Positions 1 through 8,772 of a stretch of 64,000 nucleotides of DNA are shown here, piece by piece. Origin of the DNA: Scrofimicrobium canadense (GTDB lineage: Bacteria; Actinomycetota; Actinomycetes; Actinomycetales; Actinomycetaceae); assembly GCF_009696615.1 (NCBI RefSeq), contig NZ_VULO01000004.1:123763-187762 (forward strand), read 5' to 3'. The translations under genes and the position numbers were made by a program. Within the stretch, counting starts at the first letter, position 1, and each line of letters begins with the position of its first letter. Below the pieces are notes generated by a model. The model saw only the letters and a list, made by a program, of their open reading frames with translations, was not told the origin of the DNA and searched no databases.

Positions 1-1352
1 TTTACTCGTTCTTGAATCTGTTCAAGAAGATCATCGATTTGACCTTCCGTGGGTTTGACCACGACTTTAGGATCAATCAATCCTGTAGGTCTAATAATCT
101 GTTCTACAGGGTTAGGGTCACGTCCTAGCTCATAAGGACCGGGAGTGGCCGATAGGTATACTGTTTGCCCAATACGTTCTAAGAATTCGTCCCATTTCAA
201 TGGTCGGTTGTCCATTGCTGAAGGAAGTCGGAATCCGTGTTCTACTAGCGTTCGCTTCCGAGACATATCTCCTTCAAACATTGCGCCTATCTGAGGGACT
301 GTCACATGAGACTCATCGATGATCAAAACAAAATCATCGGGAAAGAAGTCAAGCAAAGTATGCGGTGGCGAGCCAGCTTCACGCCCGTCGATATGGCGAG
401 AGTAATTCTCGATTCCCGCGCACGATCCTATTTCACGCATCATCTCAAGATCATAGGTTGTGCGCATGCGCAGTCGTTGAGCTTCTAGCAACTTACCCCG
501 TTTTTCAAACCACCGAATCCGCTCATCCAGTTCTTCTTCAATACTGGCGATCGCTCTCTTCATGCGTTCCTCCCCTGCTACATAGTGGGAAGCTGGAAAA
601 ACATGAACGCGGGTAACTTCTCTCATGACTTCACCGGTCAACGGGTGCAATACCGAAAGCGAATCGATCTCATCACCAAACATTTCGATACGAATCGCAA
701 GTTCTTCATAAACTGGGATGATTTCGATAGTATCTCCCTGAACACGAAAAGTCCCGCGAGCGAAGGCAACATCATTGCGGGTGTATTGCATTCCCACGAA
801 TGCCCGCAAGAGCGCATCCCGGTCTATTTCCATCCCAACTTCGAGTGTGATCCTTCGGGCAACGTACTCCTCAGGAGTACCCAATCCATAAATACATGAG
901 ACGGATGAGACTACAACGACATCTTCCCGAGTGAGCAATGAATTTGTAGCGCTATGCCTAAGACGCTCAACCTCGTCATTAATGGAGGAATCTTTTTCGA
1001 TAAAAGTATCCGTCTGCGGAACATAAGCCTCTGGCTGATAGTAGTCATAATAGCTAACAAAATACTCAATTGCGTTGTTGGGTAGTAAAGTACGGAACTC
1101 TGACGCAAGTTGAGCAGCCAAGGTCTTATTAGGTTCCATGACCAAAGCAGGGCGCTGGACTTTTTCAATCAGCCAGGCTGTGGTCGCCGACTTTCCAGTA
1201 CCGGTTGCCCCTAAGAGCACGATGTCTTGTTCACCGTTATTGAGGCGTTCAGCTAGCTCTTTGATTGCCGTTGGCTGGTCGCCAGAAGGAGTGTACTCAG
1301 AAATGACCTCAAAAGGGTGCTCTGTACTTCGCTGCAGCTGATTATCTTCCAC
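1..1352 (-). CDS. uvrB: UvrABC system protein B (excinuclease subunit), C-terminus off the left edge
   Basis: DNA helicase-like subunit of nucleotide excision repair; it loads onto damage with UvrA and positions UvrC. About 450 of the usual ~690 residues are visible. Near the N-terminus EYTPSGDQP is followed by the Walker A loop GATGTGKS, and the damage-binding beta-hairpin region reads [12 protein letters not shown]. The left edge still reads in the UvrB frame ([14 protein letters not shown]). There is no ATG in the right place; I chose the GTG at 1350-1352 because it gives the family N-terminus ([15 protein letters not shown]), though its GAGG ribosome site is unusually close. It lies downstream of coaE, as in other actinobacteria. 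Confidence 0.95.
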   Translation of the reverse strand, partial: MEDNQLQRSTEHPFEVISEYTPSGDQPTAIKELAERLNNGEQDIVLLGATGTGKSATTAWLIEKVQRPALVMEPNKTLAAQLASEFRTLLPNNAIEYFVSYYDYYQPEAYVPQTDTFIEKDSSINDEVERLRHSATNSLLTREDVVVVSSVSCIYGLGTPEEYVARRITLEVGMEIDRDALLRAFVGMQYTRNDVAFARGTFRVQGDTIEIIPVYEELAIRIEMFGDEIDSLSVLHPLTGEVMREVTRVHVFPASHYVAGEERMKRAIASIEEELDERIRWFEKRGKLLEAQRLRMRTTYDLEMMREIGSCAGIENYSRHIDGREAGSPPHTLLDFFPDDFVLIIDESHVTVPQIGAMFEGDMSRKRTLVEHGFRLPSAMDNRPLKWDEFLERIGQTVYLSATPGPYELGRDPNPVEQIIRPTGLIDPKVVVKPTEGQIDDLLEQIQERV

Positions 1353-1415
1353 AACCTCATGGTAAAGGTAGGCTACGACAAATGAGAAAGTATTTGCTGC
1401 AAGCAAACCACATAC

Positions 1416-2042
1416 TCAGTGGACAATCAGCTCCCATAAGGCATTAACCACCCCGGTCAGATGAGTGTGATCTTTACCGTTCTCGATAACTACGTGACCT
1501 ACAGCCCGACGCTCTTCATCAGTAGCCTGAGCTGCAATCCTACGCAATGCTTCTTCTCGGGATATTCCACGGCGTTCCAAACGGTCCAAGCGAACCTCTA
1601 ATGGGGCTTCCACGACTATCACCCCCGCAAACTGGCGGGCCATATCGGTCTCAACTAGAAGAGGAACGTCGTAGATGCCGACCTGACCGGGCTCTAGTGT
1701 TGCAAATATTTCTTGAACCTTCTGTCTCACCCTCGGATGAATGATTGCTTCGAGAAGTCGTCGGTTTTCGTCATTGCGGAAAGCTACTTGAGCTAGCGCC
1801 GTCCTATTGATCCCGCCTCCGCTGTCAAGAACACTATCACCAAAAGCGTCGACTAGTGCCTCAACAGCCTCTCCACCCGGTTTCTGTAAATCGCGGACCA
1901 CCTGGTCTGCATCGACTACGAAGGCACCTCGTTGAGAAAGAAGTGTAGCTACAGTACTCTTCCCGGCTCCTATACCCCCCGTGAGGCCAAAAATTTTTGC
2001 ATTACTACCTTGAGGAGGTATGTCACGTAATATCTTCAACAC
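1416..2042 (-). CDS. coaE: Dephospho-CoA kinase
   Basis: Last step of coenzyme A synthesis: ATP-dependent phosphorylation of the ribose 3'-hydroxyl of dephospho-CoA. The P-loop GLTGGIGAGKS lies at about residues 19-29, followed by the family D-A-D motif (VVDADQVVRDL) and the LID-region sequence RLERRGISREEA. The 208 residues match single-domain CoaE; the extra C-terminal domain of mycobacterial CoaE is absent. Start is GTG at 2042; the 18 residues before the P-loop are longer than usual and no better in-frame start was seen. It sits between rpsA and uvrB, the usual actinobacterial order. Confidence 0.95.
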   Translation of the reverse strand: MLKILRDIPPQGSNAKIFGLTGGIGAGKSTVATLLSQRGAFVVDADQVVRDLQKPGGEAVEALVDAFGDSVLDSGGGINRTALAQVAFRNDENRRLLEAIIHPRVRQKVQEIFATLEPGQVGIYDVPLLVETDMARQFAGVIVVEAPLEVRLDRLERRGISREEALRRIAAQATDEERRAVGHVVIENGKDHTHLTGVVNALWELIVH

Positions 2043-2071
2043 ATGAGCATCGTACTATGCGCGGTACACAA

Positions 2072-2098
2072 AGGCCCCCAGGTGTGACCTGGGGGCCT
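2072..2098 (-). terminator. Strong hairpin between rpsA and coaE
   Basis: A perfect 12-bp stem (AGGCCCCCAGGT against ACCTGGGGGCCT) with a 3-base loop lies 26 bases after the rpsA stop. On the minus strand it is followed by TTTGTGT, a weak U tract, so it looks like an intrinsic terminator or attenuator that ends much rpsA transcription before coaE. On the plus strand no T run follows. Confidence 0.75.
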
Positions 2099-2123
2099 GA
2101 TGAGATGTGATGAAAATAGGCCG

Positions 2124-3590
2124 TTAGTTGCCCGCTGTTAGTTTCTCACGCAAAGCCGCAAGGGCCTCGTCGGAAGCAAGAGTACCGGATGCATCTTCTG
2201 CTGAAGAATACGACGACGGTGCGGCTTCACCTGCAGCCGCAGCTTCCTCGGCCTCAGCTGCCAACGACGCTGCAACCTGTGTGCGGTGAGCTTCCCACCG
2301 GGCTTGAGCCTCGGCATACTGGGCTTCCCAAGCCTCACGCTGCGCCTCGAAGCCTTCCATCCACTCTTGAGTTTCAGGATCGAAGCCTTCTGGGTACTTG
2401 TAGTTGCCATTCTCATCGTATTCGGCAGCCATACCGTAGAGCGAAGGATCAAACTCGTCAGAGGTTGGGTCCACTCCCTCGTTAGCTTGCTTTAGCGACA
2501 GAGAAATACGACGGCGCTCCAAATCGATGTCAATCACCTTCACAAAGGCATCGTCACCGACCTTGACAACCTGTTCGGGCATTTCGATGTGGCGAGTGGC
2601 CAACTCTGAAATGTGAACCAAACCTTCGATGCCGTCCTCAACGCGAACAAATGCGCCAAACGGAACAAGCTTGGTGACCTTACCAGGAACAACCTGGCCA
2701 ATGGCGTGGATGCGAGCAAATGTCTGCCATGGATCTTCTTGAGTTGCCTTCAAAGACAAGGAAACGCGCTCACGATCCATGTCGACCTCAAGGACCTCAA
2801 CCTCAACAGGAGTGCCAACCTCGACTACCTCTGATGGGTGATCAATGTGCTTCCACGATAGCTCTGAAACGTGAACCAAACCGTCTACGCCTCCAAGGTC
2901 AACAAATGCCCCAAAGTTGACGATCGAGGAAACAACGCCCTTGCGGACCTGGCCCTTGGCAAGCGTTCCCAGGAAGTTCGAACGAACCTCAGACTGAGTC
3001 TGCTCAAGCCATGCTCGACGTGAAAGGACAACGTTGTTGCGATTCTTATCCAGCTCAATAATCTTAGCGTCGAGCTGACGCCCGATGTATGGGCCAAGTT
3101 CACGTACACGACGCATCTCAACCAAGGAAGCCGGGAGGAATCCGCGTAGGCCAATGTCGAGAATAAGACCGCCCTTGACTACTTCAATGACTGTACCGGT
3201 AACGACACCGTCATCTTCCTTAATCTTCTCGATCTCACCCCAAGCACGTTCGTATTGTGCGCGCTTCTTGGAAAGAAGGAGACGACCTTCTTTATCTTCT
3301 TTTTGAAGAACGAGTGCTTCGATGGTGTCACCGACAGCGACAACATCATCTGGATTCACATCATGTTTGATGGAAAGCTCACGGGAGAGAATGACTCCCT
3401 CAGTCTTGTAACCGATGTCAAGAAGAACCTCATCACGGTCCACTTTGACAACGATTCCCTCCACGATGTCGCCATCGTTGAAGTACTTGATGGTTTTGTC
3501 AATCGCGGCGAGCAAATCCTGCTCTGTCCCGATGTCATTGATAGCGACTTGTGGGGTGCCAGCGCCTGGCTGGGCGGTAGTAGCGGTCAT
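2124..3590 (-). CDS. rpsA: 30S ribosomal protein S1
   Basis: RNA-binding protein of the small ribosomal subunit that helps mRNA bind. Four S1 (OB-fold) repeats are visible, roughly residues 37-108, 126-193, 214-284 and 299-370; the last two carry the NFGAFVDLGG and PFGAFVRVEDG signatures. A long acidic, Ala/Glu-rich tail (about 380-488) follows, as in other actinobacterial four-domain S1 proteins. The best ribosome site is CGGAG, 11 bases before the ATG. The gene stands alone between polA (191-base gap upstream) and the hairpin at 2072-2098. Confidence 0.97.
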   Translation of the reverse strand: MTATTAQPGAGTPQVAINDIGTEQDLLAAIDKTIKYFNDGDIVEGIVVKVDRDEVLLDIGYKTEGVILSRELSIKHDVNPDDVVAVGDTIEALVLQKEDKEGRLLLSKKRAQYERAWGEIEKIKEDDGVVTGTVIEVVKGGLILDIGLRGFLPASLVEMRRVRELGPYIGRQLDAKIIELDKNRNNVVLSRRAWLEQTQSEVRSNFLGTLAKGQVRKGVVSSIVNFGAFVDLGGVDGLVHVSELSWKHIDHPSEVVEVGTPVEVEVLEVDMDRERVSLSLKATQEDPWQTFARIHAIGQVVPGKVTKLVPFGAFVRVEDGIEGLVHISELATRHIEMPEQVVKVGDDAFVKVIDIDLERRRISLSLKQANEGVDPTSDEFDPSLYGMAAEYDENGNYKYPEGFDPETQEWMEGFEAQREAWEAQYAEAQARWEAHRTQVAASLAAEAEEAAAAGEAAPSSYSSAEDASGTLASDEALAALREKLTAGN

Positions 3591-3781
3591 GTAGTTGTTT
3601 ACTCCGAAACGGACTTTATCTAATTGGACAATGTTAATGCCTATGTGATCTGACCCACAAGTGCAGGTCGAATCCCATTAGCACCTAGGTGAGTCTACCA
3701 GCGCAACGGCGCCAACTTCACCCATCTATGTAACGGTTTCGCTACAAAATCGTCATTTTCCTCACGCGCGTGTGGTCCAGA

Positions 3782-6454
3782 TCAATGAGCGGCATCTTTC
3801 CATGAATGTCCCACACCCACTGCGACTTCAAGAGGAACCGACATATTCACTGGAGAGGCCATAGCCTCACGAGCTAATTGCTCAACTTCTTCACGCTCAC
3901 CTTCAGCGATCTCAAGCAGTAGTTCATCATGGATTTGCAGTAGTAAACGTGATCTGTAGTGGCCTTGTTGCAGCCGATTATTGACTTCCACGGTCGCAAT
4001 TTTGATGATGTCAGCCGCGCTCCCTTGAATCGGAGCATTGAGGGCAGCCCTTTCCGCCATCTCCACGACACGCCGATTGGTCGATTGTAGATCAGGGAAA
4101 TATCGGCGTCTCCCGAACATCGTCTCTGTGTAACCAGTGTCTCGGGCTTGTGCCACTACTTCTTGAAGATAGCGCCCCACGCCGCCGAATCGTTCGAAGT
4201 ACTTCTCTCGCAGCTGGCGCGCTTCATCGACTCCTATTCCAAGTTGCTTAGAAAGTCCATATGCAGATAGTCCATAAGCCAAGCCATAGGATGTGGCTTT
4301 AATGCGACTACGAAGAGCAGCGGTCACTTCATCGACTGGCACATCGAAGACCATTGCAGCCATCGAGCGATGGAGATCTTCGCCCATGTTGAAAGCATCA
4401 ATGAGCTTTTGATCTTCAGATAGATGAGCCATAATTCGCATTTCTATCTGCGAATAGTCAACTGACATCAGGGACGCGTATTCATCGCCTGCAACAAAAG
4501 CTCCCCGAACTCTCAAGCCCGTATCAGAGCGCGCCGGAATATTTTGCAAATTTGGATCAGAGGAAGCAATTCTTCCAGTTCCAGCCACAGTTTGCTGAAA
4601 TGTCGTGTGAATGCGCCCGTCTGGTTGCACTTCCCCTATCAGTGAGTCCACCATCTGCATGAGCTTCGAACTATCTCGGTGTCTGAGGAGCGCTTCTAAA
4701 AATGGGTGTCCTGTGCGAGCAAATAGGTCCTGCAACGCTTCGGCATCGGTAGTCCACCCCGTCTTAGTTTTCCGAGTCTTGGGCATCCCCAGCTCTTCAA
4801 AAAGAATGACTTGGAGTTGCTTCGGGCTACCCAGATTGGCTTCGTGACCAATCGCTGTATAAGCATCACTTCGGGCCCGCTCCACATTCCCGTGTAATTC
4901 TTGAGATAGCTCCTCAAGTACCCGCATATCCATGGCGATTCCAGCGCGCTCCATTTGTCCCAGTACAGTCTGCATCGGGATTTCCATACTTTCGAGGAGC
5001 GGAAGAGCTTCTTGCGTATTAAGGACATCGCGTAATACTGGTTCGAGGCGCGCTAATAACAATGCGTGTTCAGCAGGCTCCTTGTCATTGGTGTTGAAAA
5101 GAGTTGCAGGCTCCGCCCCACCCATTCCTTCACCCAAAAACTGGGATACAACTTCAGCAAAGCTGTAGGCACGACGATCTGGACGAGCGAGATAGGCAGC
5201 AAGTTGAGTATCAAACACAGGTGGAGGTAACTTCCAGCCTCGCGAAGCAAATGCGTGTTCTGCCGCTTTTCCACCGTGGATGATGAGGGATGGATGTCCG
5301 CTGAGATACGCGGTAACTGCTTCTTCCTGTTTCGAAGTGAGCCGGGTCGCATCGAATACAAGGCCGTGAGAGTTACCGTAGAGACCGACGACTGACAAGT
5401 CCGCCTCGGTGACCCGCCCATTTCCTTCAAAAGTGAGCGCAGTCGTTCCCGATGCATATGATGAAAGCCACGCTTCCACATCAGTCTCCGGCGAAGCGAT
5501 AGTTACTTCTTTCATCACCAATTCGGGCATGTCACTTGCTATGGCTGAGGCTCGTTGCGTATCAGCCTCGCGTCCCAAAACCCTGTATACACGTTTGCGG
5601 AGAGTGGAGAACTCTAATGTATCAAAGAGCTGATCCAATGCGTCAAAATCGGCCGACTGCAGACGCAGCTGATCCATCGTGACGTCTAAATCGAGATCAT
5701 CAACTAATCGATTGAGTCTGCGGTTTCGCTCAACATCGGAAAGATTCTCCCGCAGAGCCTCGCCCCTCTTCCCCCCAATGTCATCAACATGCTCAAGAAT
5801 TCCTTTGAGCCCCCCAAATTTGTTGATCCACTGAGCCGCCGTCTTAGCCCCAACTCCCGGAACTCCCGGAAGGTTATCCGAGGTTTCCCCCACAAGAGCA
5901 GCAAGGTCTGGGTATTCCTGAGGAGTAACTCCGTACTTTTCTTCGACCGCCTCTGGTGTCATGTATTGCAGGTCTGAAGCACTTCGTCCGGGATAAAGCA
6001 CTGTCACTTCATCGGTGACAAGCTGGAACGTATCGCGATCTCCTGAAGCTAAAAGGACACGCATCCCCTGGCGAGGAGCCTGCGCAGCCAAAGTGGCCAG
6101 TATGTCATCAGCTTCATAGTTTTCTTTGGTTAGAGTACGGATCCCCATATTCGCCAGCAAGTCTTCAATAACCTCGACCTGACCTTTAAAATCCTCTGGA
6201 GTCTCATCCCTCGTTCCCTTATATTCAGGATATTCCTCGGTTCGGAACGAGTGCCGTGAAAGATCGAAAGCCACCGCCACATGGCTAGGTCTTTCTGTCT
6301 CCAGCAGTTTCACCAACATCGCAATAAAGCCATATACGGCATTGGTTGCTTGCCCTCCCCTTGTAGTGAAATTCTCCACCGGAAGTGCGTAGAAGGCTCT
6401 AAAGGCCATCGAGTGTCCATCGACGACTAATACAGTGTTGCGATCCTGACTCAT
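3782..6454 (-). CDS. polA: DNA polymerase I (5' nuclease active, proofreading site degenerate)
   Basis: Repair and Okazaki-fragment polymerase, 890 residues. Residues 1-300 are the 5' flap nuclease (acidic clusters such as EADDILATLA and the GVPGVGAKTA helix-hairpin-helix). Residues ~310-490 have the 3'-5' exonuclease fold, but where E. coli has the metal-binding FDTET motif this protein reads LTFEGNG, so proofreading is probably lost, as known for other actinobacterial Pol I. The polymerase domain has motif A DYSQIEMRIMAHL (from 666), the O-helix region (RAALNAPIQGSAADI) and motif C QIHDELLLE (about 840-847). It begins 5 bases after the ANTAR regulator stop. Confidence 0.97.
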   Translation of the reverse strand: MSQDRNTVLVVDGHSMAFRAFYALPVENFTTRGGQATNAVYGFIAMLVKLLETERPSHVAVAFDLSRHSFRTEEYPEYKGTRDETPEDFKGQVEVIEDLLANMGIRTLTKENYEADDILATLAAQAPRQGMRVLLASGDRDTFQLVTDEVTVLYPGRSASDLQYMTPEAVEEKYGVTPQEYPDLAALVGETSDNLPGVPGVGAKTAAQWINKFGGLKGILEHVDDIGGKRGEALRENLSDVERNRRLNRLVDDLDLDVTMDQLRLQSADFDALDQLFDTLEFSTLRKRVYRVLGREADTQRASAIASDMPELVMKEVTIASPETDVEAWLSSYASGTTALTFEGNGRVTEADLSVVGLYGNSHGLVFDATRLTSKQEEAVTAYLSGHPSLIIHGGKAAEHAFASRGWKLPPPVFDTQLAAYLARPDRRAYSFAEVVSQFLGEGMGGAEPATLFNTNDKEPAEHALLLARLEPVLRDVLNTQEALPLLESMEIPMQTVLGQMERAGIAMDMRVLEELSQELHGNVERARSDAYTAIGHEANLGSPKQLQVILFEELGMPKTRKTKTGWTTDAEALQDLFARTGHPFLEALLRHRDSSKLMQMVDSLIGEVQPDGRIHTTFQQTVAGTGRIASSDPNLQNIPARSDTGLRVRGAFVAGDEYASLMSVDYSQIEMRIMAHLSEDQKLIDAFNMGEDLHRSMAAMVFDVPVDEVTAALRSRIKATSYGLAYGLSAYGLSKQLGIGVDEARQLREKYFERFGGVGRYLQEVVAQARDTGYTETMFGRRRYFPDLQSTNRRVVEMAERAALNAPIQGSAADIIKIATVEVNNRLQQGHYRSRLLLQIHDELLLEIAEGEREEVEQLAREAMASPVNMSVPLEVAVGVGHSWKDAAH

Positions 6455-6459
6455 AAAAA

Positions 6460-7053
6460 TTAGTCCGTAGCCACCTGATCGATTACAGCGTCGGCAACTT
6501 CACGCATCGATAGACGCCGATCCATCGAAGTCTTTTGTATCCACCGAAATGCCTCTGGTTCGGTCATGTTCATCTTTTCCATGAGCAATCCCTTGGCGCG
6601 ATCAACACGTTTGCGAGTGTCGAACCGTTCGGAAAGATCCGCAATCTCATTTTCCAAAGACTCAATCTGAGCGTAGCGAGAAAGAGCGATCTCTACGGCT
6701 GGAATAAGGTCCGATGGGCTGAAGGGCTTGACCACGTACGCCATGGCACCAACCTCCACTGCACGATCAACCAATTCAGTCTGCGAAAAGGCTGTGAGCA
6801 TTACCACTGCACAGGAAAGCTCCTTGAGTATCTCTTCAGCTGCTGAAATGCCGTCTAACTTGGGCATTTTCACGTCCATGACACAAAGATCTGGTTCTAG
6901 CTCAAGAGCTAGCTTTACAGCTTCTTCTCCATTGGTTGCTTCACCGACAACATCGAAACCCGCTCCTACCAGGGTTTCTACAATGTCGAGGCGAATAAGG
7001 GTTTCATCTTCTGCAACAAGCACTCGCTTGGGCGTTGGCACGTCATTAGTCAT
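6460..7053 (-). CDS. pdtaR: ANTAR-domain response regulator (PdtaR type)
   Basis: Cytoplasmic response regulator acting on RNA. The receiver domain (residues 10-125) has the acidic pocket VAEDE, phospho-acceptor Asp60 (VMDVKMPKLDG), Thr87 and Lys109 (VVKPF). Residues ~133-190 form the ANTAR helices (RVDRAKGLLMEKMNMTEPEA), which bind paired hairpins in target transcripts and antiterminate. Location upstream of polA-rpsA-coaE-uvrB matches Rv1626 (PdtaR) of Mycobacterium tuberculosis. AGGATAAGTA precedes the ATG. No partner kinase is adjacent. It runs divergently from tRNA-Leu. Confidence 0.92.
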   Translation of the reverse strand: MTNDVPTPKRVLVAEDETLIRLDIVETLVGAGFDVVGEATNGEEAVKLALELEPDLCVMDVKMPKLDGISAAEEILKELSCAVVMLTAFSQTELVDRAVEVGAMAYVVKPFSPSDLIPAVEIALSRYAQIESLENEIADLSERFDTRKRVDRAKGLLMEKMNMTEPEAFRWIQKTSMDRRLSMREVADAVIDQVATD

Positions 7054-7122
7054 TTACTTATCCTATGGTTTGTGTACTCGTAGGTTCTTATTCTATCCTT
7101 GACTACGCGCACATGTGCGTCT

Positions 7123-7199
7123 GCCCCGATAGCCCAACTGGCAGAGGCGGTCGGCTCAAACCCGGCTTGTTGTGAGTTCGAATCTCACTCGGGGTACCA
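7123..7199 (+). tRNA. tRNA-Leu, anticodon CAA, short variable loop
   Basis: 77 bases folding as a complete cloverleaf: acceptor GCCCCGA with TCGGGGT, anticodon stem GTCGG/CCGGC with loop CTCAAAC (CAA at positions 34-36), T arm GTGAG-TTCGAAT-CTCAC, discriminator A and an encoded CCA end. The variable region is only about 5 bases (TTGTT), whereas leucine tRNAs normally carry a long variable arm. By anticodon it reads UUG. The leucine assignment rests only on the anticodon. Confidence 0.9.
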
Positions 7200-7284
7200 C
7201 AATGTCTTATAGATCGTATTTGATAAAGGAATATCAAACCGACTCTTGGGATTCTGGAGGGTGGTGCGTGTGACCATCTTGTTC

Positions 7285-7375
7285 CCACGTACGGGGTCAT
7301 AAAACTGTGTAAGGGGCGGTATGCCGCCCCGGCAGTTACCACATGGCCCAGGCTGCTGCACTGCGTTAGTTAAGG
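7285..7375 (+). repeat. Dispersed intergenic element, copy A
   Basis: First of three copies (see 24559 and 52456). It starts CCACGTACGGGG and is identical to the other two over the first 24 bases. A hairpin GGGGCGG-TATG-CCGCCCC follows, then CCCAGGC and, shared with copy C, GTTAGTTAAGG. By hand count 79 of 91 positions match copy C without gaps. Weaker similarity to copy C returns at about 7450-7474 (AGATCGGCAAA, CACTC), so the full unit may be 190-225 bases. It lies downstream of tRNA-Leu(CAA), in the gap facing the methyltransferase. Confidence 0.85.
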
Positions 7376-7873
7376 ATCGTGGTCCTCACCCATCATGTCC
7401 GCGCAACGAGTATCCGTATGTGCTGGTTCTCACTGGTATTCCGTTTTCTGTAGATCGGCAAATATCAATCACTCGTTGGTACGAATGTCACAATAGTGAA
7501 AATCTCCTGCTATCTCTCTGAAAATTCAAAGAGGCCCCTGTTCGAAGAGGATTTAACAACGTCGCAGGTCTCGTCTCAATGGGCTGTATTCATGACTCAA
7601 TGACAACGATGCCCCACTGCGACCGACCCACATGGCCGTGTGGATGTCCTGTTTCGTTGAGCGCTACTGCCGACGAAGTAGGTGTAATAGATCCCATCAG
7701 CCACAGAGGAAGCGCTACCGAGAAAATGCTACTTCCAGCAAACCTCCAAGACCTACTTACCGCGCACAACTCAACAACTACCGTCGTGGAGATATAGGCC
7801 TGTCGAGCCCGTGCACAAGCCACGGCTACAGTTCATAGCTCCATGCTTGGAAAAGTAGAACTGAACCGTCCCA
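7376..7873. other. Gene-free stretch of about 500 bases
   Basis: Only short open frames with no recognisable family, no matching ribosome sites and no agreement between strands. The first ~100 bases may be the tail of repeat copy A. I see no convincing RNA gene, insertion sequence or intrinsic terminator in the remainder; it could hold the eroded remains of a gene. Confidence 0.5.
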
Positions 7874-8665
7874 CTAACGGGCCAATATCTCTCCATGGAA
7901 AACAGAGAACCAACCATCATCTGCTTCCGCCCACTGGAGCCAACCATCACTAATTGCACGTAAGTCATCCGTTGAAGCTAAACCGTGGTCGACAAGTTGT
8001 TTAGCAATAGATGATTCGGTAATTCTCTCAGCCCATAATCCAGCCCACCATTGTCTCTCTGCCTCTGTCGAGTAACACCAGGTTGATGATGATGCCTGGA
8101 TGTCGGCAAAACCTGCCTGCTGCGCCCATGACAACAACCGACGACCCGCATCGGGTTCTCCCCCATTAAGTCGAGCAACTGTTGAGTAGAGATGCAACCA
8201 TTTATCAATCATTGGCGCAGCGGGATACCAAACAAATCCTGCGTAGTCTGAATCGCGAACGGCCACTATTCCACCTGGTCGCATGACCCTCCGCATTTCT
8301 CGCAAGGCCTGAACAGGATCAGAGACATGTTGTAGCACCTGATGAGCGTGCACTACATCGAAGCTATCGTCGGGGAAACTCAGCTTTTCGACATTCTCAA
8401 CTGCAAAAGATACATTCGAAATTTGTCGTTCTGACATGGTTTGCTTCGACAAAGAAAGCTGTTCGATGCCTATTTCCGTAGCTGTGACGTGCTTTACTTT
8501 TTCGGCAAAATCAGCGGTAATTGTCCCCGGCCCTGCTCCAATATCAAGAAGATGCACGTCATCGTTGAGAAAAGGTAGTAGATAGGCAGCTGAATTTTCC
8601 ACAGTTCGGCTTCGGTGAGAGCGTAATACCGATTCGTGATGACCATGTGTATAGCGGTTTGACAT
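7874..8665 (-). CDS. Class I SAM-dependent methyltransferase (UbiE/Coq5-like)
   Basis: Soluble methyltransferase of about 263 residues with unknown substrate. Motif I is LLDIGAGPGT and the acidic residue of motif II sits in TATEIGIEQL; HAHQVLQHVSDP and MRPGGIVAVRDSD complete the Rossmann fold. The frame opens earlier (8707), but the conserved family N-terminus SNRYTHGHHES begins at the ATG at 8665, which also has a TACCAT -10 hexamer six bases upstream, as for a leaderless mRNA. It follows pyk by 107 bases and is probably transcribed separately. Confidence 0.85.
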   Translation of the reverse strand: MSNRYTHGHHESVLRSHRSRTVENSAAYLLPFLNDDVHLLDIGAGPGTITADFAEKVKHVTATEIGIEQLSLSKQTMSERQISNVSFAVENVEKLSFPDDSFDVVHAHQVLQHVSDPVQALREMRRVMRPGGIVAVRDSDYAGFVWYPAAPMIDKWLHLYSTVARLNGGEPDAGRRLLSWAQQAGFADIQASSSTWCYSTEAERQWWAGLWAERITESSIAKQLVDHGLASTDDLRAISDGWLQWAEADDGWFSVFHGEILAR

Positions 8666-8772
8666 AGTCATATGGTACAAAAATGACTCCCACAGTCTCG
8701 GACTCATCCATTCTGAACTAGCAATGGACTTCAGAATGTTCAGACAAAACTGTGAGAGTCTTTACAGGAATC

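Noticed and set aside
3591..3781. Promoter or riboswitch in the rpsA leader
   Set aside because: Several possible -10 hexamers but none with a convincing -35 partner, and no conserved fold that I could recognise.
7103..7342. Peptide SFMTPYV recurring in frames across all three repeat copies
   Set aside because: The differences between copies fall mostly at first and second codon positions, and the hairpin is what is preserved, so the similarity is of the DNA, not a coding sequence.
7579..7838. Overlapping short frames on both strands in the gap before the methyltransferase
   Set aside because: No recognisable protein, no ribosome site and no supporting neighbour.
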